The notes under the pieces are model-generated. The model searched no databases. It saw only the letters and a list, made by a program, of their open reading frames with translations, and was not told the DNA's origin. A stretch of 64,000 nt of DNA from positions 1,905,135 through 1,969,134 of the forward strand of contig NZ_VDBO01000001.1 in the NCBI RefSeq assembly GCF_005930355.1, written 5' to 3'. This DNA is from Paenibacillus sinopodophylli (lineage in GTDB: Bacteria > Bacillota > Bacilli > Paenibacillales > Paenibacillaceae). Position numbers and translations under genes: made by a program. This document shows, one piece after another, positions 7,777 to 15,866 of this stretch. Numbering within the stretch: position 1 is the stretch's first letter; each line of letters starts with the position of its first letter.

Positions 7777-7833
7777 AACCTCACTAGATCTAAGGCTGGC
7801 TTCAGCAGCCCACGGAAGGAAGACAACTCTCTA

Positions 7834-9801
7834 TTGAAAGCAACTGTGAATGTACAAGAGCACATACTGGTCTGGAATAATGCAGCGCTCAAAATCATAG
7901 ATGTACGACATATCAGCATACAAGCCGGCGAGTGCGTACGCCCTTACCTGCTCCCTGCCAGTGCCTTTCTGTACGTAACGCAAGGCAGTGCAACTATGAT
8001 TTTGGACGGAAATGAGCATGCTGCTAAGCGTTTCTATATGCTTCATGGGGGCAAGGGCAGCAGTCTAGACATCATCCTAACGGATGAATCCTTTCATTAT
8101 TACTTAATTTTCTACAAAGCCTCCTTACCACGATCTGGTGAGCAGCATACAGATCGGCAATCGCCATTCCAGCTTCAGTACGGCTTTATTCCGCTCCACC
8201 CTGCCATCCTCTACGAACTGGCTGAGCGTATGCTGCGCGAATGGCTTGCACAAGGACGTTTGGAACGGCTCCATGTGAAAACACTATTTTATCAATTTGT
8301 ATATGAGCTGCTTCGGCAAATGGATCAACAGCAAGTCAGCATCGTTAAGCCTAACCTTACCTCTCAGCTTATTCGCTATATGCAGGAGCACTATGCCGAG
8401 CCGCTGACCCGTGAGACACTCGCGCAAACTTTTCACTACAGCGTACCCTATCTGTCCAAGCATTTCCGGCGCGAAACTGGCGCAAGTATAATCGATTACT
8501 TCATCCGCATTAGGATGGACAAAGCAGGAGCGCTTCTGCAACAGACCGATCTATCTCTGCCAGAGATCGCAGTTAGCGTCGGATACACAGACGTGTCCTA
8601 TTTCATCAGAATGTTTAAAAAGCATAACGGAGCAACACCAAAGCAATTTAAGGATAAGTCCTTAAAAGAAGCGAGAGGCTCTTATCGTCCTATCATTAGG
8701 CTCGGATCATCTATTGTTCCGCGCAGACTTCGTCGTTATATTGATATTAAGGATGATAATCATTATCAATATGGTGAAAGAGGAGATTTACAAATGCATA
8801 GAAGCAAACTACCTGTAGGAATTACGTTTTTGCTATGCCTAACACTATTGCTTAGCGCATGCTCCGGACCAACGAACTCGAATGGAGGGACTGGCACAAG
8901 CAATACGCTTAGCCCAACTGCAGGCGCAGAGAATAATGCAAGCAACACAGCAATTGGAAATACAACCGGCAGCTCGGAGATGATAACTTATTCCGCTGTT
9001 AACGGCGAGGTGCAAATTCCCAAAAACCCTCAAAGGATTGTAATGGTAGCTGGAGCCTTCACCGGACATTTACTAGCGCTTGGCCTAAAGCCTGTCGGAA
9101 CCGGTGATGAGTCCTTTAACAGCTATACAGAAGGCAAGCTGGACGGCGTTGTCAACATCGGCAACGATGTACCCTACGAGAAAATATTGGAGCTGCAGCC
9201 GGATTTAGTTGTAGTCTGGAACGACCCTGAAACGATCGAGAAGCTGTCCAAAATCGCACCGACCGTCGCTGTTGAATACGGAATACCTCTACGCGAGCAA
9301 TTAATGGATTTCGGCAAGATGACGGGCAGAGAAGAGCAGGCGAAAGCCTGGATTTCTGAGTGGGACGCTAAAATCGCCGAATACAAACCAATCGTGCAGC
9401 AAGCAGTTGGTGATCGCACTGTTTCAATCTTCGATTCGGGAAGCGCTAAGGAATTTTATGCCTACGGTAGTTTTGGCAGAGGTGGGGACATTATTTATAG
9501 TGAGTTCGGTCTGAAGGCACCGCCGATTATTCAGAAGGAAGCCATCGACAGCGGCCAGGGCTGGGCCAAGCTTTCCCTTGAGCTATTGCCAGAATATGCA
9601 GGAGATTTTATCTTTATTAGTGGTTGGACAGGCGAGGACAATGCGGCTCCGATTTTTGAAGGCAGTATCTGGGATAGCCTCCCAGCTGTCAAAAATAATC
9701 ACGTTTATCATGAGAACAGCCGCGGCTTCGTGTTAAGTGATCCGATTTCGTTAGAAGCCCAGCTTAAGTTTGTTGTAGACAGCTTAACCAAAACGGAATA
9801 A
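7834..9801 (+). CDS. AraC regulator reading in frame into a siderophore-binding lipoprotein
   Basis: One open frame of 655 codons from a TTG start at 7834 (GGAAGG upstream). Residues 1-170 form an AraC-type N-terminal cupin-like sensing domain; residues about 178-272 are the double helix-turn-helix of the AraC family (LTRETLAQTFHYSVPYLSKH, then SLPEIAVSVGYTDVSYFIRM and ATPKQFK). Residues 273-320 are basic linker sequence that is really a promoter region in DNA terms (see 8714-8768). From residue 321 the frame is a complete lipoprotein precursor of the FecB/FepB class. Fused AraC plus siderophore-binding regulators such as Btr of Bacillus subtilis are known, but they lack an internal lipoprotein signal. 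Here the fusion product would have a cytoplasmic HTH, one membrane-inserted segment and an outside binding domain. Loss of the AraC stop codon between two formerly separate genes is the simplest explanation. Confidence 0.8.
   Translation: MKATVNVQEHILVWNNAALKIIDVRHISIQAGECVRPYLLPASAFLYVTQGSATMILDGNEHAAKRFYMLHGGKGSSLDIILTDESFHYYLIFYKASLPRSGEQHTDRQSPFQLQYGFIPLHPAILYELAERMLREWLAQGRLERLHVKTLFYQFVYELLRQMDQQQVSIVKPNLTSQLIRYMQEHYAEPLTRETLAQTFHYSVPYLSKHFRRETGASIIDYFIRIRMDKAGALLQQTDLSLPEIAVSVGYTDVSYFIRMFKKHNGATPKQFKDKSLKEARGSYRPIIRLGSSIVPRRLRRYIDIKDDNHYQYGERGDLQMHRSKLPVGITFLLCLTLLLSACSGPTNSNGGTGTSNTLSPTAGAENNASNTAIGNTTGSSEMITYSAVNGEVQIPKNPQRIVMVAGAFTGHLLALGLKPVGTGDESFNSYTEGKLDGVVNIGNDVPYEKILELQPDLVVVWNDPETIEKLSKIAPTVAVEYGIPLREQLMDFGKMTGREEQAKAWISEWDAKIAEYKPIVQQAVGDRTVSIFDSGSAKEFYAYGSFGRGGDIIYSEFGLKAPPIIQKEAIDSGQGWAKLSLELLPEYAGDFIFISGWTGEDNAAPIFEGSIWDSLPAVKNNHVYHENSRGFVLSDPISLEAQLKFVVDSLTKTE
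8714..8742 (+). promoter_or_regulatory. Internal SigA-type promoter for the siderophore-binding lipoprotein
   Basis: TTGTTC (8714-8719), exactly 17 bases, TATATT (8737-8742), placed inside the continuous AraC-SBP frame and just before the Fur box. Transcription would begin near 8750, about 45 bases before the internal ATG. Confidence 0.6.
8754..8768 (+). promoter_or_regulatory. Fur box
   Basis: TGATAATCATTATCA is a perfect 7-1-7 palindrome identical to the Bacillus Fur consensus (TGATAATNATTATCA). It covers the expected transcription start of the promoter at 8714-8742, a classic repression site, so the lipoprotein should be switched on by iron starvation. Confidence 0.85.
8794..9801 (+). CDS. 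Iron-siderophore ABC transporter substrate-binding lipoprotein (internal start)
   Basis: ATG at 8794 has its own AGAGGAG ribosome binding site (spacer about 8), promoter and Fur box, all in frame inside the 7834-9801 frame. The 335-residue product starts MHRSKLPVGITFLLCLTLLL and has a lipobox LLSAC-S, so it should be lipid-anchored outside the membrane. The mature part is a class III binding protein: QRIVMVAGAFTGHLLALGLK, then EKILELQPDLVVVWNDPETI, and the central helix region RTVSIFDSGSAKEFYAYGSF. Such proteins deliver ferric siderophores to FhuBGC/FeuBC-type permeases; no permease or ATPase gene is adjacent, so it must work with components encoded elsewhere. A terminator follows at 9828. 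Confidence 0.85.
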   Translation: MHRSKLPVGITFLLCLTLLLSACSGPTNSNGGTGTSNTLSPTAGAENNASNTAIGNTTGSSEMITYSAVNGEVQIPKNPQRIVMVAGAFTGHLLALGLKPVGTGDESFNSYTEGKLDGVVNIGNDVPYEKILELQPDLVVVWNDPETIEKLSKIAPTVAVEYGIPLREQLMDFGKMTGREEQAKAWISEWDAKIAEYKPIVQQAVGDRTVSIFDSGSAKEFYAYGSFGRGGDIIYSEFGLKAPPIIQKEAIDSGQGWAKLSLELLPEYAGDFIFISGWTGEDNAAPIFEGSIWDSLPAVKNNHVYHENSRGFVLSDPISLEAQLKFVVDSLTKTE

Positions 9802-9827
9802 AATTCAGTAATCTCAAGGTTTGTGAG

Positions 9828-9862
9828 AGGTGAGGAGCATTCCTCACCTTTTTGCGTTTTTC
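9828..9862 (+). terminator. Rho-independent terminator of the lipoprotein gene
   Basis: Perfect 9-bp stem AGGTGAGGA/TCCTCACCT with loop GCAT, followed by TTTTGCGTTTTT. Confidence 0.9.
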
Positions 9863-9954
9863 TAGGGTCCCACTCACTTGGGGCCGGTCTGATTATGTTA
9901 CCACCACCGTCCAGCGGTGAAAGTATCCTGTTGCGCGATCCATCTCCACCTCGG

Positions 9955-10311
9955 TTATTTCTTATCCACCTGAAGCAGTTTAACCGTTTTCGTAGCGTAT
10001 GTATCCTTGATTTTTTCTTCTGTAATAACATTTAGCTTGATCAGACTCGCGATTTTGGATGTATCCGGCTTGGATAACATCCGCCATAACGCAGCATCAG
10101 GCAGCGCTTCGTAAAGCTTATTCTCATCGTACTCCTTGCGCTCTTGTACGACAATTTTCACTTTATGGCTGCCGATCTCCAGCTCCCCTGTTTCCTGCTC
10201 CGTCAAATGCGCCAATATTTGATTGCGCAGCTCGGATAGCTCCTGCTCTATTTCTTTTTGCTTTTGTTTTTGCTGATAGTATCTGCGAACAGTCTTGTCC
10301 ATCATCATCAC
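9955..10311 (-). CDS. Hypothetical coiled-coil protein, 118 residues
   Basis: Three ATG codons in a row (10311, 10308, 10305) follow an AGAGGAGCG ribosome binding site; spacing favours the second or third. The N-terminal half is a Lys/Gln/Glu-rich helix (RRYYQQKQKQKEIEQELSEL); the second half (GELEIGSHKVKIVVQERKEY) looks like a small beta-rich segment followed by helices (LPDAALWRMLSKPDTSKIAS). No signal peptide, membrane segment or known family. It is convergent with the lipoprotein gene. Size and layout resemble small phage-derived or nuclease-accessory proteins, but this is only an impression. Confidence 0.65.
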   Translation of the reverse strand: MMMMDKTVRRYYQQKQKQKEIEQELSELRNQILAHLTEQETGELEIGSHKVKIVVQERKEYDENKLYEALPDAALWRMLSKPDTSKIASLIKLNVITEEKIKDTYATKTVKLLQVDKK

Positions 10312-10380
10312 GCTCCTCTTCTAGTTCATGCATATGAAGAGAAGCGGCATTTTAGGACAAAATGACCCCAGAAGTACGTA

Positions 10381-11352
10381 TTAATAAATATCTTTCCTCA
10401 TGAACACGGTGAAGGAAACGATCAGTGAGCCCAGCATCCATACAGCCAGCACTGATAAGGAGAATCCAAGTGTCATGCCATCAATGGGCGGCGCCGAGCC
10501 GCTCACATAATCCATGAGTCCAAGGTTAACCATGAACAAGTATTTGGCCGACTCCCAAGAGGAAACCATATTGCTCAGAATGGCTCCTGATATTAGGCAT
10601 GCCAGCATTGTCCCCATACCTGCCGCGCTGCTTCTCATGAGAATAGAGAGCATGAATGACAACGTCCCCACGACGACGGATATGAACCACGCAAGTCCGA
10701 ATTGCTGAATAATGTATTGCCACTGAGATACGAGTCGCACGCCCGATATGTCCAGCTCGCCGCCTTGCGACGAGAAGCCAGTCAGTACGGGAGCCGACCA
10801 GCCTTGATTGCCGAACATGACCGCCGATACCAGATAGGATAGTGAGCCGAACAGGAAGATAACGATCGATACGGATAAAATAAGCGCAATATATTTGCTT
10901 AGCAATATTTTGAACCGGCTTACAGGACGAGTCAGCAGCAGCTTGATCGTGCCCATACTTCTCTCAGAAGAAACGATGTCCACAGCGATAATCATAACGA
11001 GCAGCGGCAGAAACAGCTCGGCGGAATTTTGCACGAACCCACGAATGAACGTAGGCGCTCCCGGCTGAGCAGGATTAATATTATTGTCCAAGTAGTATTG
11101 GGACTGCTTAATCTGAATCTGGAATTGCTCGCGCCATTGCCCTGCACTGCTCAGCCTGTTCTGCATATCGACGATTTGCTGCTGCAGCTCGGTACGCCAG
11201 TCCGTCGTACCGATTCTCTCCAGAATCGACTCAGCCTCTTTCGACTGTGCGTAGGTAAACATAGAGAGCAACACAATAATAATGATAGCAATGATCATAA
11301 AACGACGTTTGCCCATCAGTTTGGTCATTTCATTCTGAACAAGATTAATCAA
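10381..11352 (-). CDS. ABC-2 type transporter permease
   Basis: 323 residues with about six membrane segments: one at residues 17-35 (MIIAIIIIVLLSMFTYA), an extracytoplasmic loop of about 90 residues, then FLPLLVMIIAVDIVSSERSM, ALILSVSIVIFLFGSLSYLV and others to the C terminus. The motif SSERSMGTIKLLLTRPVSRF is typical of ABC-2 permeases. Together with the ATPase encoded just upstream (8-base overlap), it should form an exporter, or a resistance or signalling-type ABC transporter, of the same class as bacitracin/lantibiotic immunity exporters. Substrate unknown. Start ATG at 11352 (MINLVQNEM). Confidence 0.85.
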   Translation of the reverse strand: MINLVQNEMTKLMGKRRFMIIAIIIIVLLSMFTYAQSKEAESILERIGTTDWRTELQQQIVDMQNRLSSAGQWREQFQIQIKQSQYYLDNNINPAQPGAPTFIRGFVQNSAELFLPLLVMIIAVDIVSSERSMGTIKLLLTRPVSRFKILLSKYIALILSVSIVIFLFGSLSYLVSAVMFGNQGWSAPVLTGFSSQGGELDISGVRLVSQWQYIIQQFGLAWFISVVVGTLSFMLSILMRSSAAGMGTMLACLISGAILSNMVSSWESAKYLFMVNLGLMDYVSGSAPPIDGMTLGFSLSVLAVWMLGSLIVSFTVFMRKDIY

Positions 11353-12256
11353 TGGATTCGCCTCCTGTCAGCTCAAGGAACAGATCCTCAAGCGCCGGCA
11401 ATCTGCGGTTCATCTCCAGCACAGTAACCCCTGCCTCAACCAGCCTGCGGTTCCAGCCCCCAACCTCATGCTCGATATAAGATGTGGTCACGGACTCCTC
11501 TGTTTCGTTAACAATAGCCGTCAACTCACGCAGAATAGCTTTGCCTTGATCAATTGGATCAAGCCGCCATACGAGGCGTTCTTCGCTGGATAATAGAGCC
11601 TCAACAGAATCGACTCGAACGATTTCTCCTTTGGAGACAATGGCAACTCGATCGCACATCAACTGAATCTCATGCAGCAAATGACTCGATACAAGCACTG
11701 TTAATCCTTCTTCCTCTGCCAAGAAACGAATAAAAGAACGCATTTCTCGAATTCCTGACGGATCTAGTCCATTCGTCGGCTCATCCAGAATCAGCACATC
11801 CGGCTTGCCAAGCAGCGCCTGGGCAATGCCAAGACGCTGACGCATGCCGAGGGAGTAGGTGCTCACTTTATCGTTCATGCGGTCCTGCATCCCGACCAAT
11901 TGCACAACCTCATCAATTCTGGATTGCGTGATCCCGCTGATCATCACAGCGAAGTGTCGCAAATTATCCATTCCGCTTAGAAACGGATACAGCTCCGGAT
12001 TCTCAACGATACAGCCCAAATGCCTCATCGCTTTCGTGAAATGCTTCGAAATATCCAGACCGCATATATGAATCGAACCTGAAGTAGGCTTAATTAAGCC
12101 GACAAGCATCCGAATGGTCGTCGTTTTTCCTGCGCCGTTCGGTCCCAAGAAGCCGAACACCTCGCCACGCTTCAGCTCGAAGCTCAAATCTTTAATAATC
12201 GTCCGCTTGCCGATCACCTTCCGCAGTCCTTGCACAGATAACGTTATGTCACTCAT
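11345..12256 (-). CDS. ABC transporter ATP-binding protein (ABC-2 exporter)
   Basis: 303 residues. Walker A FLGPNGAGKTTTIRMLVGL (near residue 40), signature YSLGMRQRLGIAQAL, Walker B DVLILDEPTNGLDPSG and the switch His in VLVSSHLLHEI. The C-terminal 80 residues form the accessory domain usual in the CcmA/BcrA-type ATPases. It overlaps the permease gene downstream by 8 bases and the SGNH hydrolase gene upstream by 4 bases (ATGA), so the three are translationally coupled. Energy-supplying subunit of the exporter. Confidence 0.93.
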   Translation of the reverse strand: MSDITLSVQGLRKVIGKRTIIKDLSFELKRGEVFGFLGPNGAGKTTTIRMLVGLIKPTSGSIHICGLDISKHFTKAMRHLGCIVENPELYPFLSGMDNLRHFAVMISGITQSRIDEVVQLVGMQDRMNDKVSTYSLGMRQRLGIAQALLGKPDVLILDEPTNGLDPSGIREMRSFIRFLAEEEGLTVLVSSHLLHEIQLMCDRVAIVSKGEIVRVDSVEALLSSEERLVWRLDPIDQGKAILRELTAIVNETEESVTTSYIEHEVGGWNRRLVEAGVTVLEMNRRLPALEDLFLELTGGESID

Positions 12257-13056
12257 GGCTGTCCTCCTTGTTCTGCTCCTGTTATCAATGCGGCTACCCG
12301 TTCAGCCATACGCGAATACCCTTTTTCGTTCGGGTGAAAATGATCCGTAAACAACAACTCATTCACATTCTGTTGGAACAAATCATAGGTCGGAACATAG
12401 ACGGTCTTCGCATCCTTAGCCAGCAGCTCTGCCGCTTTGTAATTCCAGCCTCTGACCACCTCTGATAATTGCTCCCCATTCTCAAACTCGCTGAACGGAT
12501 TGTACAAGCCAAGCAAGTAAACCGTTGCTTCCGTATTGACAGCACGAATGCCTGAGAGAATCTCTTGCAGATTTAGCAAATAACGATCCTCTAGCGCACG
12601 GATGCTTGCCTCTGAAACATCAGACAGTGTTTGTCCACCTAGGAAGAGATCATTACCGCCAATTGTCATCATGATAACATCTGCTTGACCAAGCTGCCTT
12701 CCAACCTCTTTCTCCTTCATTTGATCCGCAAGGAGTGGAGCAGTTAAACCTTTGATACCCAAATTGATAAGTGAAATATCCTTGCCCGCGGCCTTCAAGC
12801 GATCGCTGACATAACCAACATAACCTTTGCCTTCAATATCACCGGTTCCTCTCGTTAATGAATCGCCTAACGCGACAATTTTGAGTACTGACGTCTCTTC
12901 GGTGGTTTCAACAGGTTCATCCGTGCTGGGAGAAATCGACGCCGAGCTCGGCTTCCCAATCAGATAATCCTTTAACGTCCATCCTAAGCCGAATAGCCAT
13001 AGTAGACAGGCTAGTGACGCAAAGATGGTTAAAAAACGTACCTTTTTACTGTGCAT
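12253..13056 (-). CDS. Membrane-anchored SGNH/GDSL-family hydrolase
   Basis: 267 residues. One N-terminal membrane anchor or uncleaved signal (residues 8-30, TIFASLACLLWLFGLGW), a short linker rich in Ser/Pro/Glu, then an SGNH hydrolase domain: block I VALGDSLTRGTG (nucleophile Ser), block III MMTIGGNDLF, and block V DHFHPNEKGY (catalytic Asp and His). This arrangement is that of the lipase/acylhydrolase YpmR-like proteins, esterases acting outside the membrane on unknown acyl or acetyl substrates. First gene of a three-gene operon with the ABC exporter; the link may be substrate modification or envelope repair. Confidence 0.88.
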   Translation of the reverse strand: MHSKKVRFLTIFASLACLLWLFGLGWTLKDYLIGKPSSASISPSTDEPVETTEETSVLKIVALGDSLTRGTGDIEGKGYVGYVSDRLKAAGKDISLINLGIKGLTAPLLADQMKEKEVGRQLGQADVIMMTIGGNDLFLGGQTLSDVSEASIRALEDRYLLNLQEILSGIRAVNTEATVYLLGLYNPFSEFENGEQLSEVVRGWNYKAAELLAKDAKTVYVPTYDLFQQNVNELLFTDHFHPNEKGYSRMAERVAALITGAEQGGQP

Positions 13057-13089
13057 CGTCCATTATTCCCCGCTTTCAATTATCGTGCT

Positions 13090-13818
13090 CTAGCTGCTGA
13101 ACCAGCGGCTGACTTTCTGTTCCATGCTTGTCCTGAATTGCTCAAATTGCTTCTTGCGATGGCCATTCGCCCCAGATGGATGCGGCATGTCGAACAAGCA
13201 GCGATCTTTGCTTATCCGTCCCCTCGAGGCGAATGCTTGCACAACCTCTGAGACCGCTTTGCCGAGCGGAATGACAAGCGCATCTTGGCAGGCAGTCAGC
13301 TCTGGAAGAAAAATATCCTCTGCATAACGATAAAGGACATCCGACTTCAGAATGGACGGACTGTGTCCTGTATAATTGTTGCCATGCTGGAACACTGGAT
13401 ACCGAATGGCTGAAGTTGTATGCAGCAGGTCTCTTCTTTCCTCGAAAAGCAGCCCGCAGTTGTCGATACCTAGTCCCTTCGCAAGCCCGATCACATCAAG
13501 CATTTCGATCAAATTTCTTCTCATAGATCCGGCGAAGCTCGCAAGCTTCTTTGCTCGCTGATCAATAAGCTCAATCGCTACTCCGCTAAGCAGATCGTCA
13601 CGGGCACTACGGATCGCAAGCTCCATCTGGGTGAAGCCCGGCGTAATGCCGATAATCATAACCTTAGCCTGTGAATTCACATATTCGTATGGCACGTAAT
13701 AGATGGACATGCCTGGCTCTTCATATAAACGCAGTTCGCTTACAAACAACTGTTCTTTGGACAAGCTGCCCTGCGGGAGCGACATCAGGAAGGTTCTGTA
13801 TTTCTCAACTTGGGTCAT
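13090..13818 (-). CDS. Uracil-DNA-glycosylase-like protein
   Basis: Start ATG at 13818 (MTQVEKYRTFL) is chosen because it has GGGAG at 9 bases; the frame is open to 13863 but that would overlap the upstream gene. The motif VMIIGITPGFTQME matches the water-activating loop (GxxPG) of the uracil-DNA-glycosylase superfamily and FDMPHPSGANGHR matches the DNA-intercalating HPS motif at the C-terminal end. The first motif has Thr rather than the catalytic Asp or Asn of classical enzymes, so activity as a base-excision glycosylase is uncertain. Cytosolic, no membrane segment. Monocistronic or co-transcribed after the glycerophosphodiesterase gene (28-base gap). Confidence 0.75.
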   Translation of the reverse strand: MTQVEKYRTFLMSLPQGSLSKEQLFVSELRLYEEPGMSIYYVPYEYVNSQAKVMIIGITPGFTQMELAIRSARDDLLSGVAIELIDQRAKKLASFAGSMRRNLIEMLDVIGLAKGLGIDNCGLLFEERRDLLHTTSAIRYPVFQHGNNYTGHSPSILKSDVLYRYAEDIFLPELTACQDALVIPLGKAVSEVVQAFASRGRISKDRCLFDMPHPSGANGHRKKQFEQFRTSMEQKVSRWFSS

Positions 13819-13846
13819 CTGCTTATGCTCCCTTCCAAGGCCCGCT

Positions 13847-15628
13847 TTATAAATTAACCTCAACCAAATTATGTGCGCGTGCTGGGTAATCTGTTATAAT
13901 ACCGTCGATCTCAAATTTAAGCACTTCTTTCAGGTTCCGCTCGCTGTTCACCGTCCACACCCATACCTCGCGTCCTCGTTTGTGTGCACGTTCTACGAAC
14001 CCTTGCGTCAGCATAACCTGCTCAATCGTGTAGAAATCAACGTCTAACAGCGAGAGGTCGCCTACTGCAAAATATAAAATTTGGCCAATCCGAATGTCTG
14101 GATTCAGCAGTCTGATTTGCTGAAGCGTCTGCCTGTCGAATGATTGAATATAGCATTCCTCTACCATGTCGAATTGCTCGATTAATGCCACTACCTCGCG
14201 AGCGAGCTCCTCGCCAGAACCGTACGGCTTCAGATCAACGATTAGCTTCGCCTTGCCCTGCACCTCAGCCAGCACCTCAGCCAGCATGGGAATCCGATCT
14301 ACCTCCCCGTCATCGATACTACCCGTCCCGATGTTCAGCTTGGCAACCTCGTCATAGGTCAGCTCATTCACACGCTTAGGAAGTCCGGTCATTCGCTGTA
14401 GATTATAGTCATGATGAAGCACGACGACGCCGTCCTTCGTAAGCTGCACATCGATTTCAACCGCATCAATGCCCTGTTCTACCGAGCTTCTAACAGCTCT
14501 GAGCGAATTTTCCGGCGCTGCAGCAGTATCACCGCGATGCGCGGATAAGAGTACGCTCCATTTCACATAAACCAAATTATCATTCGCCGCATAACTAACC
14601 GTAAGCGTCAGAGCCAAATAGACGACTGCTACAGTCAAATAGAGGACACGAGTGCGCGTTCTTCCCTCCAGATAAACATACATACGCTTCTCCAATGGAC
14701 CAAGCCAGCGGCTTTTGTATAAACGAAGCTGGTCGAATGGCCTAACCCCAGACTGTCTATTGAATTGATAATAGAGCCTAGTCAGAAAGATCACATTGAT
14801 TGGTACGAGCAGCAAAGCAAACATATAGGTAAGAACCGTCGACAGCGTTAACGAATATTGGTTCGTAATCACCTTCAGCACATTGTTATCCAGCCACGAC
14901 GGTAAATAAGCAATAGAGGAGATGGTAACGAATCCAAGCAGAAACACAATCGCATTCAGTAAAAAAAGATTAATGAAGATCGACAGTCGCTTCCCCTTCG
15001 TCAACTGCAGGCTGCTTCTAATTGAAGCTGTTATCGATTTGTTCTCGATCATTATGAAATGAAGAACAAATATCCAGCGAAGCACTGTATAGATACCAGC
15101 GAGAAACAATAGACCGTAAACAGTGAGCATCATTAGGGATGACCCCCATATGCGGCTGTTGAGAAAGATCGGAACGTTAAACTGGGAGTATAACGAAGAA
15201 GATAGCGGTGAATCAATAAACGGCACAAGAAACAACAGGAAGAACAGCAATTGAATCATCCCGAAGCCGAAGAGCTTTGGCGTTTGTCTAAGTGTCGTTA
15301 GAACCGCATCTGAAATTAATACACTTTTACCGAAATAATGCTGCTGTGCGATTGTGATGATGACACCAAACTCTATAAATAGCACCAGCATCGCAACGAA
15401 GCAGATTGCAATTAGCCCGGCCACACCTGCATAGCTGAGTCCGATTTTGTAGAATTCTCCGTTCAGCACCGAACCCGATCCAACCACACGAATGATACGG
15501 TTGAATATAAACGAAATAATCGGGATAATGACGAAGCTGGTCAGCAGCATGAACAAATATTCGAACAACAGATGCTTTTTGTATGTGGTACGGAAATCAC
15601 GAATACTTCTATTCAAGCGTTGAAGCAT
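13847..15628 (-). CDS. Glycerophosphodiester phosphodiesterase with N-terminal membrane domain
   Basis: 593 residues. Residues 1-345 form a polytopic domain with about seven or eight membrane spans (e.g. YLFMLLTSFVIIPIISFIF, VAGLIAICFVAMLVLFIEF), as in the GlpQ-type membrane phosphodiesterases of Firmicutes. Residues about 360-593 are the GDPD TIM barrel: SAHRGDTAAAPENSL, AVEIDVQLTKDGVVVLHHDY and the end motif VWVWTVNS, which provide the catalytic His and metal-binding Glu/Asp. It should hydrolyse glycerophosphodiesters, or lipoteichoic-acid-derived glycerophosphate, at the outer membrane face. Start ATG at 15628 (MLQRLNRSIRDF). Confidence 0.93.
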   Translation of the reverse strand: MLQRLNRSIRDFRTTYKKHLLFEYLFMLLTSFVIIPIISFIFNRIIRVVGSGSVLNGEFYKIGLSYAGVAGLIAICFVAMLVLFIEFGVIITIAQQHYFGKSVLISDAVLTTLRQTPKLFGFGMIQLLFFLLFLVPFIDSPLSSSLYSQFNVPIFLNSRIWGSSLMMLTVYGLLFLAGIYTVLRWIFVLHFIMIENKSITASIRSSLQLTKGKRLSIFINLFLLNAIVFLLGFVTISSIAYLPSWLDNNVLKVITNQYSLTLSTVLTYMFALLLVPINVIFLTRLYYQFNRQSGVRPFDQLRLYKSRWLGPLEKRMYVYLEGRTRTRVLYLTVAVVYLALTLTVSYAANDNLVYVKWSVLLSAHRGDTAAAPENSLRAVRSSVEQGIDAVEIDVQLTKDGVVVLHHDYNLQRMTGLPKRVNELTYDEVAKLNIGTGSIDDGEVDRIPMLAEVLAEVQGKAKLIVDLKPYGSGEELAREVVALIEQFDMVEECYIQSFDRQTLQQIRLLNPDIRIGQILYFAVGDLSLLDVDFYTIEQVMLTQGFVERAHKRGREVWVWTVNSERNLKEVLKFEIDGIITDYPARAHNLVEVNL

Positions 15629-15750
15629 AATTTTTTCATCCTGTTCCTTTTATTGTGATGAATAATGGGTCGTTCAGGCTATACCAATATCCCCACATAT
15701 CTATTATAACGATGAACATACCCCCGCGTCGAATCGAGCCATTTTGTATC

Positions 15751-15791
15751 AAAAAACACCGGTCCTCTTCGCAGGGAAGAAGACAGGTGTT
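15751..15791 (-). terminator. Terminator of the beta-helix protein gene
   Basis: Imperfect stem AACACC-GTC-CTTC/GAAG-GAC-GGTGTT with T6 tract on the minus strand (AAAAAA at 15751-15756). Confidence 0.8.
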
Positions 15792-15866
15792 CGATTACTT
15801 CGTATACCTTCAGAACTGAACGATGCTGAACTCGCAGCGGTTGCTTAAGGCTTTCTAGGTATCTAT

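Noticed and set aside
7834..9801. Ordinary Btr-type AraC-SBP fusion
   Set aside because: Btr-like fusions lack the lipobox, ribosome binding site, promoter and Fur box found at this junction.
10381..13056. Lantibiotic biosynthesis and immunity cluster
   Set aside because: Only ABC-2 exporter genes and an SGNH hydrolase are present; no precursor peptide or modification enzyme.
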